NCBI RefSeq assembly: GCF_001619985.1
Contig: NW_017264198.1
Location: forward strand, 620,001 to 684,000
Direction: 5' to 3'
Length of the DNA stretch: 64,000 nucleotides
DNA from: Xylona heveae TC161
Taxonomy: Eukaryota > Ascomycota > Xylonomycetes > Xylonales > Xylonaceae
This document shows positions 45,162 to 56,395 of the stretch, piece after piece (the stretch's first letter is position 1; every line of letters begins with the position of its first letter). The position numbers and the translations under genes are program-made. The notes below the pieces were generated by a model that made no database searches, was not told the origin of the DNA, and saw nothing but the letters and a program-made list of their open reading frames with translations.

Positions 45162-45744
45162 GGCCCAGTTGACGAAGATTCTGCCCAACTGCTAATCAAC
45201 ACCCAAAGAGAATCGGTCGAAACGATGATTAGCTAGTACATTGTAGCAGTTCTAATGGTTATCATAGGTGAAAATCAAATCTCCTCTCGAGTTAGTCTAT
45301 ATCATTGATATTTCTCTTGTTGACATGTGGGATGACGGCGAGGTATGATGCGACCCAAATCGGACACGCATTGTACGCCCGGCAACTCCCGCCGATATCA
45401 ATCCGTGCCATACCTATCGTGGATGGTTACGTATCTTGCCGACAGACAGTGATTACATAAGACGATACTACCTACCTAGAGGTACATGGGCCAGGTTGAT
45501 TCGCGAAGGGTACAGAGGTACTTGGAGGCTCGGGGTCTTTGCCAACACACAAAGAAGTGCAAAGTGTAAAATAATATTGAAAAGCTCGCTTAACTGCCAG
45601 TCCTAGCCCTACTCCCCACGTACAGTTTCGCCTGACCTTCAATCGCCAACCGGTCAGGTAACGCAGCGACCAGCCCCATCGACAAACGACAACCCGTAAA
45701 TTGGACCTCATCGGCAGGTGCAATAGTTCGACAACATCGCAAAT
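45162..45744. other. Divergent promoter between YMR1 and RPS3
   Basis: 583 bp between two starts. A pyrimidine-rich stretch with CCCTAC words lies near 45600-45620, close to the ribosomal-protein gene, and might be part of its promoter. This is inference from position only. Confidence 0.45.
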
Positions 45745-46976
45745 ATGGCTGCCGTTCAGGGAGGTGCTATGTAGGTTATATGAAATCGATGCCGCCTGTG
45801 GGAATGACGGTGCTAACATTATCTCAACAGCTCGAAGCGCAGAAAGTTCGTCGCAGGTACGAAACCCAACACCTATATCCAACCCCAACACCCATTTTAT
45901 GCCGATTATCACCCCGAAAACGAGTTATCTGAGGGCCAGTAAAGAGGAGGATTTATGTTTAGCTTGGATTACGACTTCGTTTGGCAAGCGGGATGAAAGG
46001 GTCAAATGGTCTAAAAGAACTCGGGCAACAAGAATGGCGCGCGCAATAGACGAAGCGCCAGTATCATGAAATGACATGATTGTCGAACAAACGCTGATAT
46101 TTTGCTACTGTAGACGGTGTTTTCTACGCCGAGCTGAACGAGTTCTTCCAGCGCGAGCTGGCTGAGGAGGGTTACTCGGGCGTTGAGGTCCGCGTTACCC
46201 CGACTGTCACGGACATCAGTAAGACTTCTCGAAACCAGCGGTCATATTAGCAGGAAACTCATATTCGTTGCCAGTCATCCGTGCCACCCACACCCAGGAG
46301 GTTCTCGGAGAGCAGGGTCGCCGCATCCGTGAGCTCACCTCTCTCATCCAAAAGCGATTCAAGTTCCCCGAGAACTCCGTCTCGCTCTATGCCGCCAAGG
46401 TCCAGAACCGTGGTCTGTCCGCTGTCGCTCAGTGCGAGTCCCTCCGCTACAAGCTTCTTAACGGTCTTGCTGTGAGAAGAGCATGCTATGGTGTCCTCCG
46501 TTTCATCATGGAGAGCGGTGCCAAGGGCTGCGAGGTCGTCGTTTCTGGCAAGCTCCGTGCTGCCCGTGCCAAGAGCATGAAGTTCACTGTATGTTATAAC
46601 AGATGAAGCAATGGCTATGCCAGGAAATTTTCTGACGCGCGGATTCAAATAGGACGGTTTCATGATCCACTCCGGTCGTCCCGCTCACGACTTCATCGAC
46701 TCTGCCACTCGTCACGTTCTCCTCCGCCAGGGTGTCCTCGGTATCAAGGTCAAGATCATGCGTGGCTCTGACCCCGAGGGCAAGTCCGGCCCCCAGAAGT
46801 CTCTTCCCGATGCCGTCACTATCATCGAGCCCAAGGAGGAGCAGGTTGTCGTCCAGCCCATGAGCCAGGACTACGGTGCCAAGGCTCTGGCCGCCCAGCA
46901 GGCTGCTGAGCAGCAGCGTCTTGCTGAGCAGCAGGAGCAGTCCGCTCAGGGTGGTGAGCCGGCGCAGCAGGAGTAA
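45745..46976 (+). CDS. rps3: 40S ribosomal protein S3 (uS3)
   Basis: Exons are 45745-45770, 45831-45856, 46114-46218, 46275-46588 and 46653-46976 (264 aa). uS3 lies at the mRNA entry channel of the 40S subunit. The sequence includes [34 protein letters not shown], then [20 protein letters not shown] (KH domain), [20 protein letters not shown] and [16 protein letters not shown]. The C-terminal tail is Gln/Ala-rich. The first two coding exons are only 26 nt each, and intron 2 is 257 nt, long for this genome. I looked in it for box C/D snoRNA motifs and found no convincing pair. Confidence 0.98.
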
Positions 46977-47332
46977 AATATAACGAAATAGATAAGAGGG
47001 CTCTTGTTGTTGGGCTCAAATATTCTGTACCTTTAGGCCGAGTATCAAAAAAGGCTTTTCTCGGATCAACAAGGCGTGTGATTTAGTGGGCTCCAAGAGC
47101 ATTTCCATTCGAATTGATATTCATGAGTGATAAAAAAACTCAAATTTACTTCGCCTTTGGATATTTGTCGTAGTGTGAAATTACGTACACAGGCTGAACC
47201 TTTTGTAGCATCATTTAAATGCCACTAGCTCCCTCAAGATCCACAGGTTTGAATCGATCGGCATGAAACAGAAGGGCAGTAATAAAACCAAAGAGATTCA
47301 AATGAGAACAGACATTTATTCCGGGTCTAGCT
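46977..47332. other. Intergenic between convergent RPS3 and PP2A-A
   Basis: 356 bp between two stop codons, A/T-rich, presumably both 3' UTRs. Nothing else is seen. Confidence 0.55.
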
Positions 47333-49641
47333 CTAGGGAGAAGTATTCATTGCATCTGCAACGCTGTCTGCAGAAACCGTAGCAAAATACCTCACATCCA
47401 CATCATCGTCCTGCTGCAACTTCTCCAAATTCGGGAGGATCCGCTCCTGAATCAGCTCCTGGCCTCTGGGTGAGGGGGTAGCAGTCTCCCCACTCTTCTC
47501 AATGGCGAGAATAGTTCCTTGAGCTGGCAATCTTCTGAGGACGCCAATCAGAACGCCGTAGGATTTGGCAACATTGAATCGGATGTTGGGAATATCATCA
47601 GAAACAAGCTTGTCCATCATTGGAAGAATCGACTTGTCAATAACATCGAGACTGACAGCGGGTGCTAGTGTCTGCTAAAGTATCAGCGACCATCCCGGTC
47701 ACAACACAAGGGATGGATAGGGGTAGGACTTACAGAGATCGCAAAACAGGTAGTCATTCGGTAAAGATAGTTGGGATGTTGGCCCATTGCCATGACCTTG
47801 GGGATAATCGCCTCATTCGCCCATTCAACGCCGAACACTTCGGTCAATTTCTTCAGGTTCTGAGTGGCTGCTTCTCGGATGCTGAAGACAGTATCACCCA
47901 GCCAGCTCATGCAAAGGTTGCTTAGTTTCTCATCAAAAAACTTCACGCCCAACTGGCTGGCCAGAAGTGGGATATATTCAATTATTGCCAGCCGCACACG
48001 CCACTGTTTGTCCTCGGCAAGTTGGACAATGGCAGGCAGGAGCGACTGAGAAAGAAGGTCGATGCCAATGACTGGAACAATCAGCATCCGGAAAAGAAAG
48101 TCATAGACACAACTTACCGTTGTTGACGAGTTCGAGCTTTGAAATGATATGTAACCGGACGTCAGGGAATTCATCCTTCAACATTTGCAAGAACATAGGA
48201 AGCAGATGGGAAATAGTTCTATGATCGTCAGCGCGAGTAAGAAAACAAATGATAAAGAACAGCTCACTCTTCTTTGCCGAGGAGAGGGGCCAATCCGCTG
48301 ATCTGCGTACCAAGCGCAGCACGAACATGTTGAGAAGAATCTGAAACCAGATCCTCTACACTCGTCATAATCTCGTTGAGGAGAGTCTCTCTATCGAGAA
48401 GGCCACAGAATCCTGTCATGAGTTAGCTACTTATCTCGGCCATTTCACAATTGAAGAAAAATGAGAAAACAAACCTGGGATTTGGCCAGCAATGGCCGTT
48501 CGCACTTCAGCTTCAGTATCTTTCAGAAGCTTCACAAATGCCGGTACAAGGTCTCGGTTCACGACCTCCTCGTCGACAGCTTTGGCAATCTGTATAGAGA
48601 AACACTCATCAATAGAATTCAGTACTCATTGGCGCACCCAAGCATACCTTCTCAAATCGGTCGGCCACCATATACCTGACCCTCCAGCTCTTGTCTTCAA
48701 ACAGATTCCGCAAGGCCGTCAATAACACGCCATGACTGGATTGTTGCTCTTTAGGCACCACTTCCGCAATTGCTATTAAAATATCAACGGTCAAGAGCCG
48801 TACACTATCTTGATCATCGCTAGCTAGATGTTGGAAGAGAGGAATCATCTCCTCAATCACAATCGTTGCTGGCATCGCTTTCACGAACTTTGCCAGGTTG
48901 TTTGCAGCTTGTCGACGAACCATGGGAGTCTCATCATGGACTAGATGGCCAAACTGTGTACGGAGAGCTTCTTGAGAAGGCGGCGTAGCCTTCGAGTAAG
49001 GCACGTTGTACAGGCCGGTAGCCGATATTTTTGATGTAAACCAGTCTGCCTTGGACAGCCGAACGGTTAAAGGGATAAAGTGCTCTTCGACCTGCTCTTG
49101 GGACAATTGCTCGCAAATCTTGTTCAAAGAGTCGACGGCCTATTCATTCGTTAATGGCTACCAATGCGCTGTTTCGAGAGGCTAATATACCTTTTCCCGG
49201 ACCAACGGCTCTTCAATTGCCGCAAGGTTCTCCAAGGGAGACAACAGGACCTGCCCATACTCCGGTCCGCCCACGTACTCAATAAAGTTTCCTAATTCCT
49301 CGCTGAGGGCGGTGAGCACCTCATCCTCATCCTCAACCGATTCTGCAGTGAAATAACTTAGCGCTAGTGTAGACAACTGGTTCCCAGGCTTGTGTAAACT
49401 AACCGTCCAGGAAGGGGATGAGCTCATCCCTGGTGCGTTCGGCTCCAAGGGCCAACGCAATAGTAGAGAGGCGATGAATAGCATTCAGGCGGAGCAGTAC
49501 GTCATCATGCTATGAGAGATTGTTAGCAATTCATCCGGTCATTGCAAATTTTCTACCAAAACAACGAGGAAAAGGTACCTTGAGCTCATCAATGAGGACA
49601 GCGATAGGAAGGAGCTCATCCGTCTGAGTTTGGTTCTCCAT
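47333..49641 (-). CDS. tpd3: PP2A scaffold subunit A (PR65/Tpd3)
   Basis: Nine exons: 49641-49579, 49509-49404, 49342-49191, 49139-48648, 48589-48475, 48412-48268, 48218-48118, 48071-47734 and 47671-47333 (616 aa; family about 590-640). The protein is the rigid HEAT-repeat scaffold that joins PP2A catalytic and regulatory subunits. HEAT motifs run throughout, for example [79 protein letters not shown] and [16 protein letters not shown]. Every intron is 46-74 nt apart from minor variation and falls between or within repeats with matching phase. Identification is firm. Confidence 0.96.
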
Positions 49642-50427
49642 TGTGCTCGGCTACTTCTTAAATGCAATTCTCCTTCAAATTTTCGTAATTGAAATAAGAA
49701 CGGTTAGCTGTCACCTCGCTGATGACAGAATACCGTGTGGGGGTATCAAGGCCCAAAGGGTCTACTTCTGACGCCACGACAGGCGGGAGCTCTGATTCCG
49801 ACTACTTCTGCAGCGTAAGTGTCAGCAATATAATATCATACGAGTTGAATAGAAATCACGACTTCTATGGCACTGAAAGAAGATAGAGTCACCAACTTTC
49901 ACAGCCAAATCTATACGCTCTGCTGGATTGCGGGGCGTTCAGGGCTTTGGGGATGGCAAGTTGGAGATCAAGACAATGAGTGCAAGAGAAGCACAACCCA
50001 CCTCCAGGAGAGTTTCGACCAAAGGGATCCACCAAAGCAGTAGACGAGAATTTAGGAAAAGTTGGAAGCTGACAGGCTCAAAGATGAAATGGTTGGTTGT
50101 GTGCGTGAGTGCGTATTTCGGGGGTGCGTTATGATGGAGCTTGGCACGGGCAATCGCGACGGTTGAGTCAAGCCACAAAGTTGAGATGGTGAAGTGGTTC
50201 ACATATGTGGCTGGTTACGGCCTTTTAGCGAGGCTGTGGCTTGGATCTCAAAATTCCCCCATGGCGGCTCTGAATGACTCCTCCGATCCCGCAATTAGAG
50301 GAACCCCGCCTCGAACGTTCTTCATTGTCTACGTGGAATACTTCATAAGTCGGGCATACTTAATTAAGTGCCCGCACAGAAAGCACCAAACTACAGATCG
50401 CAACATTTGGTTGAGGGCGGCAGCAAG
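49642..50427. other. Divergent promoter between TPD3 and PheRS beta
   Basis: 786 bp between two starts. Frames on either strand look random. No RNA gene is seen. Confidence 0.5.
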
Positions 50428-52722
50428 ATGCCCACCATCACCGTTGACAAGACCGAGCTGTTTAAGGCTCTCGGGCAGGAGTGAGTCTTGCGCTGGGAGA
50501 AATTTCCTCTGAGATTTTGAACCAATTAATTGACTTGAATAGGTATACCACGCAAGAATTTGACGAGCTATGCTTCGAATTCGGTATATAATTATTTCCC
50601 TTCTCACTTTTGAAGCGCCTTACTGACATTGAAAAAGGTATCGAACTTGATGAAGATGTACGTCTTCTCTGACATGCCTACCTTCAAGTCTAACTGATGT
50701 GCAGACCACGGACCAACCTCGCCCGATCGTCGATGGCAAGCAAGAGCCGCCGCAGCTCAAGATTGAAATCCCCGCAAACCGGTCAGAGTCCACATGCGCA
50801 ATTCGATTATACTAGTAACTGAGACTTGGAGTAGATATGATATGCTCTGTTTCGAGGGGATTGCCCTCATGCTCAACATTTTCCGTGGAAGAGCGCCAGC
50901 ACCCAAATATCAGCTCGTTGCGCCACCCAACGGTGAGATGCAGACGATCGTCGTCGACCAAGAGGTAACTCATGTCGTCCGCCAAAAATCTCAGACAAGG
51001 CTAATTCTAATCTGTCCAGACGACGAGAATAAGGCCATATGTTTCTGCCGCTGTCTTGCGTGGCATTGAATTCACGCCCGGGCGTTATGAATCGTTCATT
51101 GCTTTGCAAGATAAACTGCACCAAAATCTTGCCCGTCAACGCACTCTAGTCTCAATCGGAACGCACGATCTCGACACGATTAAGGGTCCTTTCAGTTATG
51201 AGGCTTTGGCCCCGGAGCAAATAAACTTCGTTCCACTGAACCAGACGCAGAATATGAATGGTGCTGAATTGATGAAGTTCTATGAGGTACGGAGTAATGA
51301 GTCAGAGAGCCTGAAATTATTATTCTAACTCATCGGCAGAATGACAAGCACCTGGGCAAATACCTTCATATTATCCGCGACTCGCCTGTTTACCCAGTCA
51401 TCTACGATGCCAACCGGACTGTATGCTCTCTGCCGCCCATCATAAATGGAGACCATTCAAAGATCAGAATGAGCACCAAGAACGTTCTCATTGAAATTAC
51501 CGCGCTGGATAAGACCAAAGTAGAGGTTGTCAACAATATTCTTGTCGCCATGTTCTCTCAGTACACGGAGCAACAGTTCACGTAAGTGTATTGGTCCATG
51601 CTTCTGTTGGTTCGAGCTCTGACGTAGAAAACAGGGTCGAACCAGTTAAGATTATCTCAAAGCACAACAATGAGACTCGCGAAACACCAAATCTCACGCC
51701 AAGAGAGACACAGGCAGAGCTCTCTTACATCAACGAGTGCTGCGGCTTGTCTCTTACTGCCGAGGAGGTCTGCAAATTGCTTGAGAAGATGTCATATCAC
51801 GCCTCACCGTCGAAATCTTCGCCCGATCTCATTGACGTTCACATCCCGCCCACTCGTGCCGATGTACTTCATCAATGCGATATTATGGAGGATGTGGCAA
51901 TCGCTTATGGTTTCAACAAGCTGCCACGCTCCTTCCCCAACAAGTCAGCTACGGTTGGTCAGCCGCTTATGATCAACAAACTCTCTGATATTGTTCGTGT
52001 TGAGGCTGCAATGGCCGGATGGTCAGAAGTGATGCCCCTTATTCTCTGCTCGCATGATGAGAACTTTGCCTGGCTGAACCGCAAAGATGACGGAACAACA
52101 GCTGTCAAACTCGCAAACCCCAAGACGATGGAGTACCAGGTCGTGCGCACGTCGCTTTTGCCTGGCCTCCTGAAGACTATCAGAGAGAACAAACACCACA
52201 GTGTTCCTATCAAGGTCTTTGAAGTCAGCGATGTTGCCTTCAAGGATGAGTCTCTTGAGAGAAAGAGTAGGAATGAGCGCCACTTTGCCGCAGCTTGGTA
52301 TGGAAAGACTAGTGGATTCGAGATTGTTCACGGGTTGCTCGATCGAATCATGTTGATGCTTAAGAGTGCTTTCATTACCCACGAGGATGGACTCGAAAGA
52401 ACAGGAACTGTTGACGGCTACTGGATTGAAGAGGTTCAAGGTACGTGCACAGTCTCCTGTGGACCTGGCAATGACTAGTCTAATGCTTCTGCAGATTCTA
52501 CCTTCTTCCCCGGACACTCCGCCTCAATCCATTTGCGCGTCAATGGAAAGGACCGTGTAATTGGTGTTTTCGGCATTCTTCACCCGACGGTGCTCGAAAA
52601 CTTTGAACTTAGGTATGTTGGATACCTTGTGCACTGTCATCTAGAATCCTGAAAATTGGCTAATTTCTCCCTTCAGATATCCCGTCAGCACATTGGAATT
52701 GAACTTAGAGGTTTTCCTATAG
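50428..52722 (+). CDS. frs1: Phenylalanyl-tRNA synthetase beta subunit, cytosolic
   Basis: Ten exons: 50428-50480, 50543-50583, 50638-50657 (20 nt), 50705-50781, 50835-50964, 51020-51286, 51340-51581, 51635-52440, 52495-52612 and 52677-52722 (599 aa). The beta subunit of the alpha2-beta2 enzyme carries the editing and structural domains of cytosolic PheRS. The start [20 protein letters not shown], then [17 protein letters not shown] (joined across splice 4), [35 protein letters not shown] and [12 protein letters not shown] are family marks. The class II-like core is non-catalytic in beta, as expected. Introns cluster in the first fifth of the gene. The last exon encodes 15 residues. Confidence 0.96.
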
Positions 52723-53463
52723 ATGATTTTCAAAAGCGAACATAGACTAGTATGATCTAAAAATTATGAATATCCTTGAACGAAACGACAGTCTTGGTAG
52801 ATAAAATATAAAGCAAAATACTGTCGCGTGCCATTCGATTGATACCTGATATAATATTGCGTGACATCTCTTTTACGTAGGAGCCGAGAAAGCTTTAGTT
52901 CTCACATAATTTCCTTGTCCTTTTCATATTATCCTTTTACAAATGCAATTGTTCTATCAAATTGATTTTCCCTTATGGTAACTAAATTATGCAAAGAACA
53001 ATATGCAAATTAATCTTTAAATTCCCGTATATATTTCTATTTTTTTTTTTTTTGTGTTTTTTATTAAACCATATATATATGTTTTTCAAACACTTGAAAT
53101 ATTTAAAAATCAGTGATTCAACGATCAGACCATCCCAATTGTGCGGGGTTTCGGGGTAAATAAATATATTGCGCTGGTTGTGAGCCGCGATGTGAACCGC
53201 TCCCGCTCCAAGCATAGTATATAGCGGGCTTGTCGGCGCTCGGTACTAGCCACAAGGAGGTACGGATAGCTTCTTTAACTATCCGTGACACTTAAACTCA
53301 CGCCTGAACACCACAGGGCGAGATATTCATAATCTAGTGTCTGGATATCCATACTCGGTAAATCGAGGTTTACATCTGCCTTCGCCCTGTCGCTCGCTAT
53401 ATCTCTCTTCTGTCCGGAAGTAAAGGAAGGGTCTACCAGTTGCTCCGAAACAATCATTACATT
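52723..53463. other. A/T-rich intergenic, PheRS beta to EFM4
   Basis: 741 bp, clearly A/T-rich between about 52720 and 53110, with a poly-T run at about 53040-53053. It presumably contains the PheRS terminator and EFM4 promoter. No coding feature is seen. Confidence 0.55.
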
Positions 53464-54541
53464 ATGGCCGCCGAGCACCTCGACCCCAGCGAGCTAGGCA
53501 CGAGGAAATAGTACGTTGACAAGTTTACTTTTTTTTCGCTATATTCCTGAGAAACATCTGTCTTTAGGTCTTCATGTCGTATAATCGCATAGAGGCGTAG
53601 TCGCATAGACAGACTAGCTCTCTACAATGGCTTTCTTTTTCTCTTCCCTTCCCTTCCCTTCCCTTCAGGACAGAATCACGGAAATAAGAGAAAAAGAAAT
53701 AAAACGAAAGGGAACACCAAAAAAAGAGATCCAAAAAGAAAAGAGAAAAAACCAAGCTGACTATGGAACTTTCTAAAATAGCTGGGACGATGCTTACGTT
53801 ACCGAACTGTCCAATTTCGAAAACAATCCTTCTGACGAAGGCACGATCTGGTTCTCGGATTCCGGCGCCGAGGAGAAGATTTTAGAGTATCTGACCGAGG
53901 AGCTGTGTCTGGACACGACTTCGACGAGCTTTCTCGACTTGGGCACGGGCAATGGGCATCTGCTCTTTATGTTGCGCGAGGACGGCGAATTCAACGGTCG
54001 AATGATCGGCGTGGATTATTCGCTGCCGAGCGTGCAGTTGGCGCGAACGATTGCGGCGCAGAAGGGTCACGGCGGAGGTGTAGGTCAGGAAGAAGATGGA
54101 GCTGGAAAGACTGGTGACAAGGAGGATCGGGAAGGAGGAGAAGAGGAGGAGGACGAGGAGGGAGAAGACGCGGAACCGATTACGTTTGAGACTTGGGATA
54201 TTATCCACGAGCAACCGGGTGAGTGGGCGGATAAGGACGGCGGATTCGATGTGGTATTAGACAAGGGCACATTTGATGCGATTTCTCTGAGCGAAGAAGT
54301 GGATGGGTCGGGGAAAAGAATTTTTGAGGGCTATAAGGGCAAGGTGGAGAGACTGGTGAAGCCTGGTGGGATTCTGTTCATCACTAGCTGTAACTGGACA
54401 GAGCCGGAACTGTGTCGCTGGTTTGAAGGTGGAGAGTTGGAGTTTGATGGCAAGGTCAACTACCCAAGTTTCACATTTGGCGGGCACAAGGGGCAGACTA
54501 TTTCTTCCATTTGCTTTAGAAGAAAGAAGACTTCGTCGTGA
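53464..54541 (+). CDS. efm4: Protein-lysine methyltransferase EFM4 (eEF1A)
   Basis: Exons are 53464-53510 and 53782-54541 (268 aa). Efm4 (METTL10-like) methylates eEF1A at the lysine corresponding to yeast K316. The start MAAEHLDPSELGTRKYWDDA is spliced within YW. IWFSDSGAEEKILEYL precedes the SAM-binding motif FLDLGTGNGHLLFML. FDVVLDKGTFDAISLSEE is the post-II motif of this family, and ITSCNWTEPELCRWF follows. An acidic insertion of about 40 residues (GEEEEDEEGEDAE) sits between strands 2 and 3, longer than in homologues I recall. The intron is 271 nt, long for this genome. The convergent neighbour EFM7 acts on the same substrate. Confidence 0.92.
53642..53666. repeat. CCCTT tandem repeat in the EFM4 intron
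   Basis: About four to five TTCCC/CCCTT units, pyrimidine-rich on the plus strand, within intron 1. A purine-rich stretch follows it, so the intron RNA could fold. Low functional claim. Confidence 0.7.
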
Positions 54542-54692
54542 TGATTGTTCGTTTCATTCTAAAAATGTGCAGCGCTAATATGGTGTGTTTGACGCGGGTA
54601 ATATGCTAGAATCGCTCATGGTATATATGCTTATGCATTCGGAGAAACAAAGAAAAGAGATGGCAGAAGCGTGAGAGCCGTTGCAAGTCGCA

Positions 54693-55754
54693 TCATCGCC
54701 TTCGCCGCATGATGGCTATCACAAGCCATCGTTTCAGCATTGCTTTATCTTCCGTTCCAACGGGCTTCTCTTTGACAAACTCGCGTTTGTTGCCTTCTGC
54801 ATCCTGTTCGTAGATGGTCTCAACCTCCAGTCCTTCTTCTGCGGCTATATTAAAGAACCCTGACACCTTCAGCCGACCAGTATGAAAGCCTGCGATGACA
54901 AATGCGCGGGCATCATCGTCTGCGGATAGAAAATGAAGTATTGATCGGGCCAGATTTTCATGTTGCCATGGCATCCACAGGCAGTCTGCGGCCAATACTC
55001 TCGAGAAGCTATGCTTACGTGAAACTGAGAATTCATCCGTAAGAACGCCCCACTCGTGGCCTACTACCTGGACCCTTGGTACGTGTTTCGTGACATTTGT
55101 AGAGATTGTTGACAAAATCTCCGGAGCGGGATAGTCAGAAATAACAACCTGTAGAAATCAAAATTACTCATCAGCACAATTGTTTTCAAATTATTTGAAT
55201 CCAAGATGTATGTTGATTCATATGTGAGTGGCTCATGATCCAAGCAAACGCTCTCGTTGTTGTTGAGTCATAAATGTGGGAGGAGTCCAGTTGTCGAACC
55301 CAACGTACCTCTTTGGCTCCAGCCAGAGCGGCGATGATTCCAGCTAATCCGGTTCCTGCTCAAAGTATTTAGCATTAAAACCCCCCTCCCTAGGCCAACT
55401 AAAGGCAAAGTTGGCAAATGGTTCTTGGGGCATCAACAGACCTGCTCCAAGCTCGAGTACGTGTTGGCCAGTTATATCCCACAGACCCTCGCCGCGCTCG
55501 AAGAAGTCTGCCACTTGCACGGCTGAATTCCAAAGATAGTGGCTGAAAAGCATCCGATCATCTACATTTTCTGGATTCGAGCATTGCAACTCGATATCTC
55601 CGAAGCCGGTTGATTTGTAAACAATCCGAGCTCCCGGCTCGCCATAGGAGTTGTTTAGATCATCTGTAAAAATGGTACCTAAGGCAGCGGAGAATATATC
55701 CTCAGGATCTGGATCCTCAAGATCGCAGACGGGCCGAACCTTGTCGGTGAGCAT
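54693..55754 (-). CDS. efm7: Protein methyltransferase EFM7/Nnt1-like
   Basis: Exons are 55754-55442, 55355-55309 and 55148-54693 (271 aa). Efm7 in yeast methylates the N-terminal glycine and the next lysine of eEF1A; older records call the gene NNT1. The motifs are VDDRMLFSHYLWNSAVQVAD, then VLELGAGTGLAGIIAALAGAK (SAM motif I, spliced inside GAG/TG), EVVISDYPAPEILSTI, and the DxW-type loop in ADCLWMPWQHENLARSI. Homologues share this order. The first donor is GTCTGT, a weak site, but the frame and the conserved LELGAGTGLAG demand it. It lies tail to tail with EFM4 (stops 151 bp apart). Confidence 0.9.
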
Positions 55755-56395
55755 GGATGGGAGGTGACAATCGAGAAGAATAACAACGAATCGAAGAGAT
55801 AGGGACGATCAGGAATTCTGCCATGCCAAAATGGCGGGGATGTTTGCTTTGTTTGCATAACCGTAAGGCGGTCAGGCTCTAGCGCAGGGTACTGACTAGT
55901 TAGGAAACTCGGCTGTATAACATTACAAGTGCTGAATGGTGAGTTTGCTGTTGCTTCTCCTTCTTGGATTATGTTTACATTGATCGGAACATTTCCTAAG
56001 GCGAATCGATACGGTTGGACCTCTACCTCATGTTTTTGCATGTATGGACTGTACATTATTTTACACTAGACATAGTATGATGTGAATCGCATTGAGTGCC
56101 ATGGTGTTACAGTGCAGTCAGGAGCATTCGTCAACAGTAGAGATAGGATAGGCCGAAGAGCGCTCTTTCCGGATTATATATCTCATATAATGGACTTGCA
56201 CGCTCCTAGGAAGCAATTCTTCTATAATTGAGTAAAAAGGCCCGAAAAAATGGACATAGCTCCGTCTAACAACGCCTGACAGTGCTCTAGTAAAGATTTG
56301 GAAGAACATTGGCTGATCGTTTCTTTTCAAAGGTAACTCGCAGAGGACATGATAAAGCTAGCGGAGATCTCTGCGATTTCAAGTTCATTATTTCC
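55755..56395. other. Gene-free region between EFM7 and the next minus-strand gene
   Basis: 641 bp, promoter of EFM7 and 3' region of the upstream gene. The frame open to 56056 on the minus strand has no ATG context or motif worth calling. Confidence 0.5.

Noticed and set aside
45857-46113. snoRNA in the long RPS3 intron
   Set aside because: Ribosomal-protein introns often host snoRNAs, but I could not find a matched C box and D box or a terminal stem.
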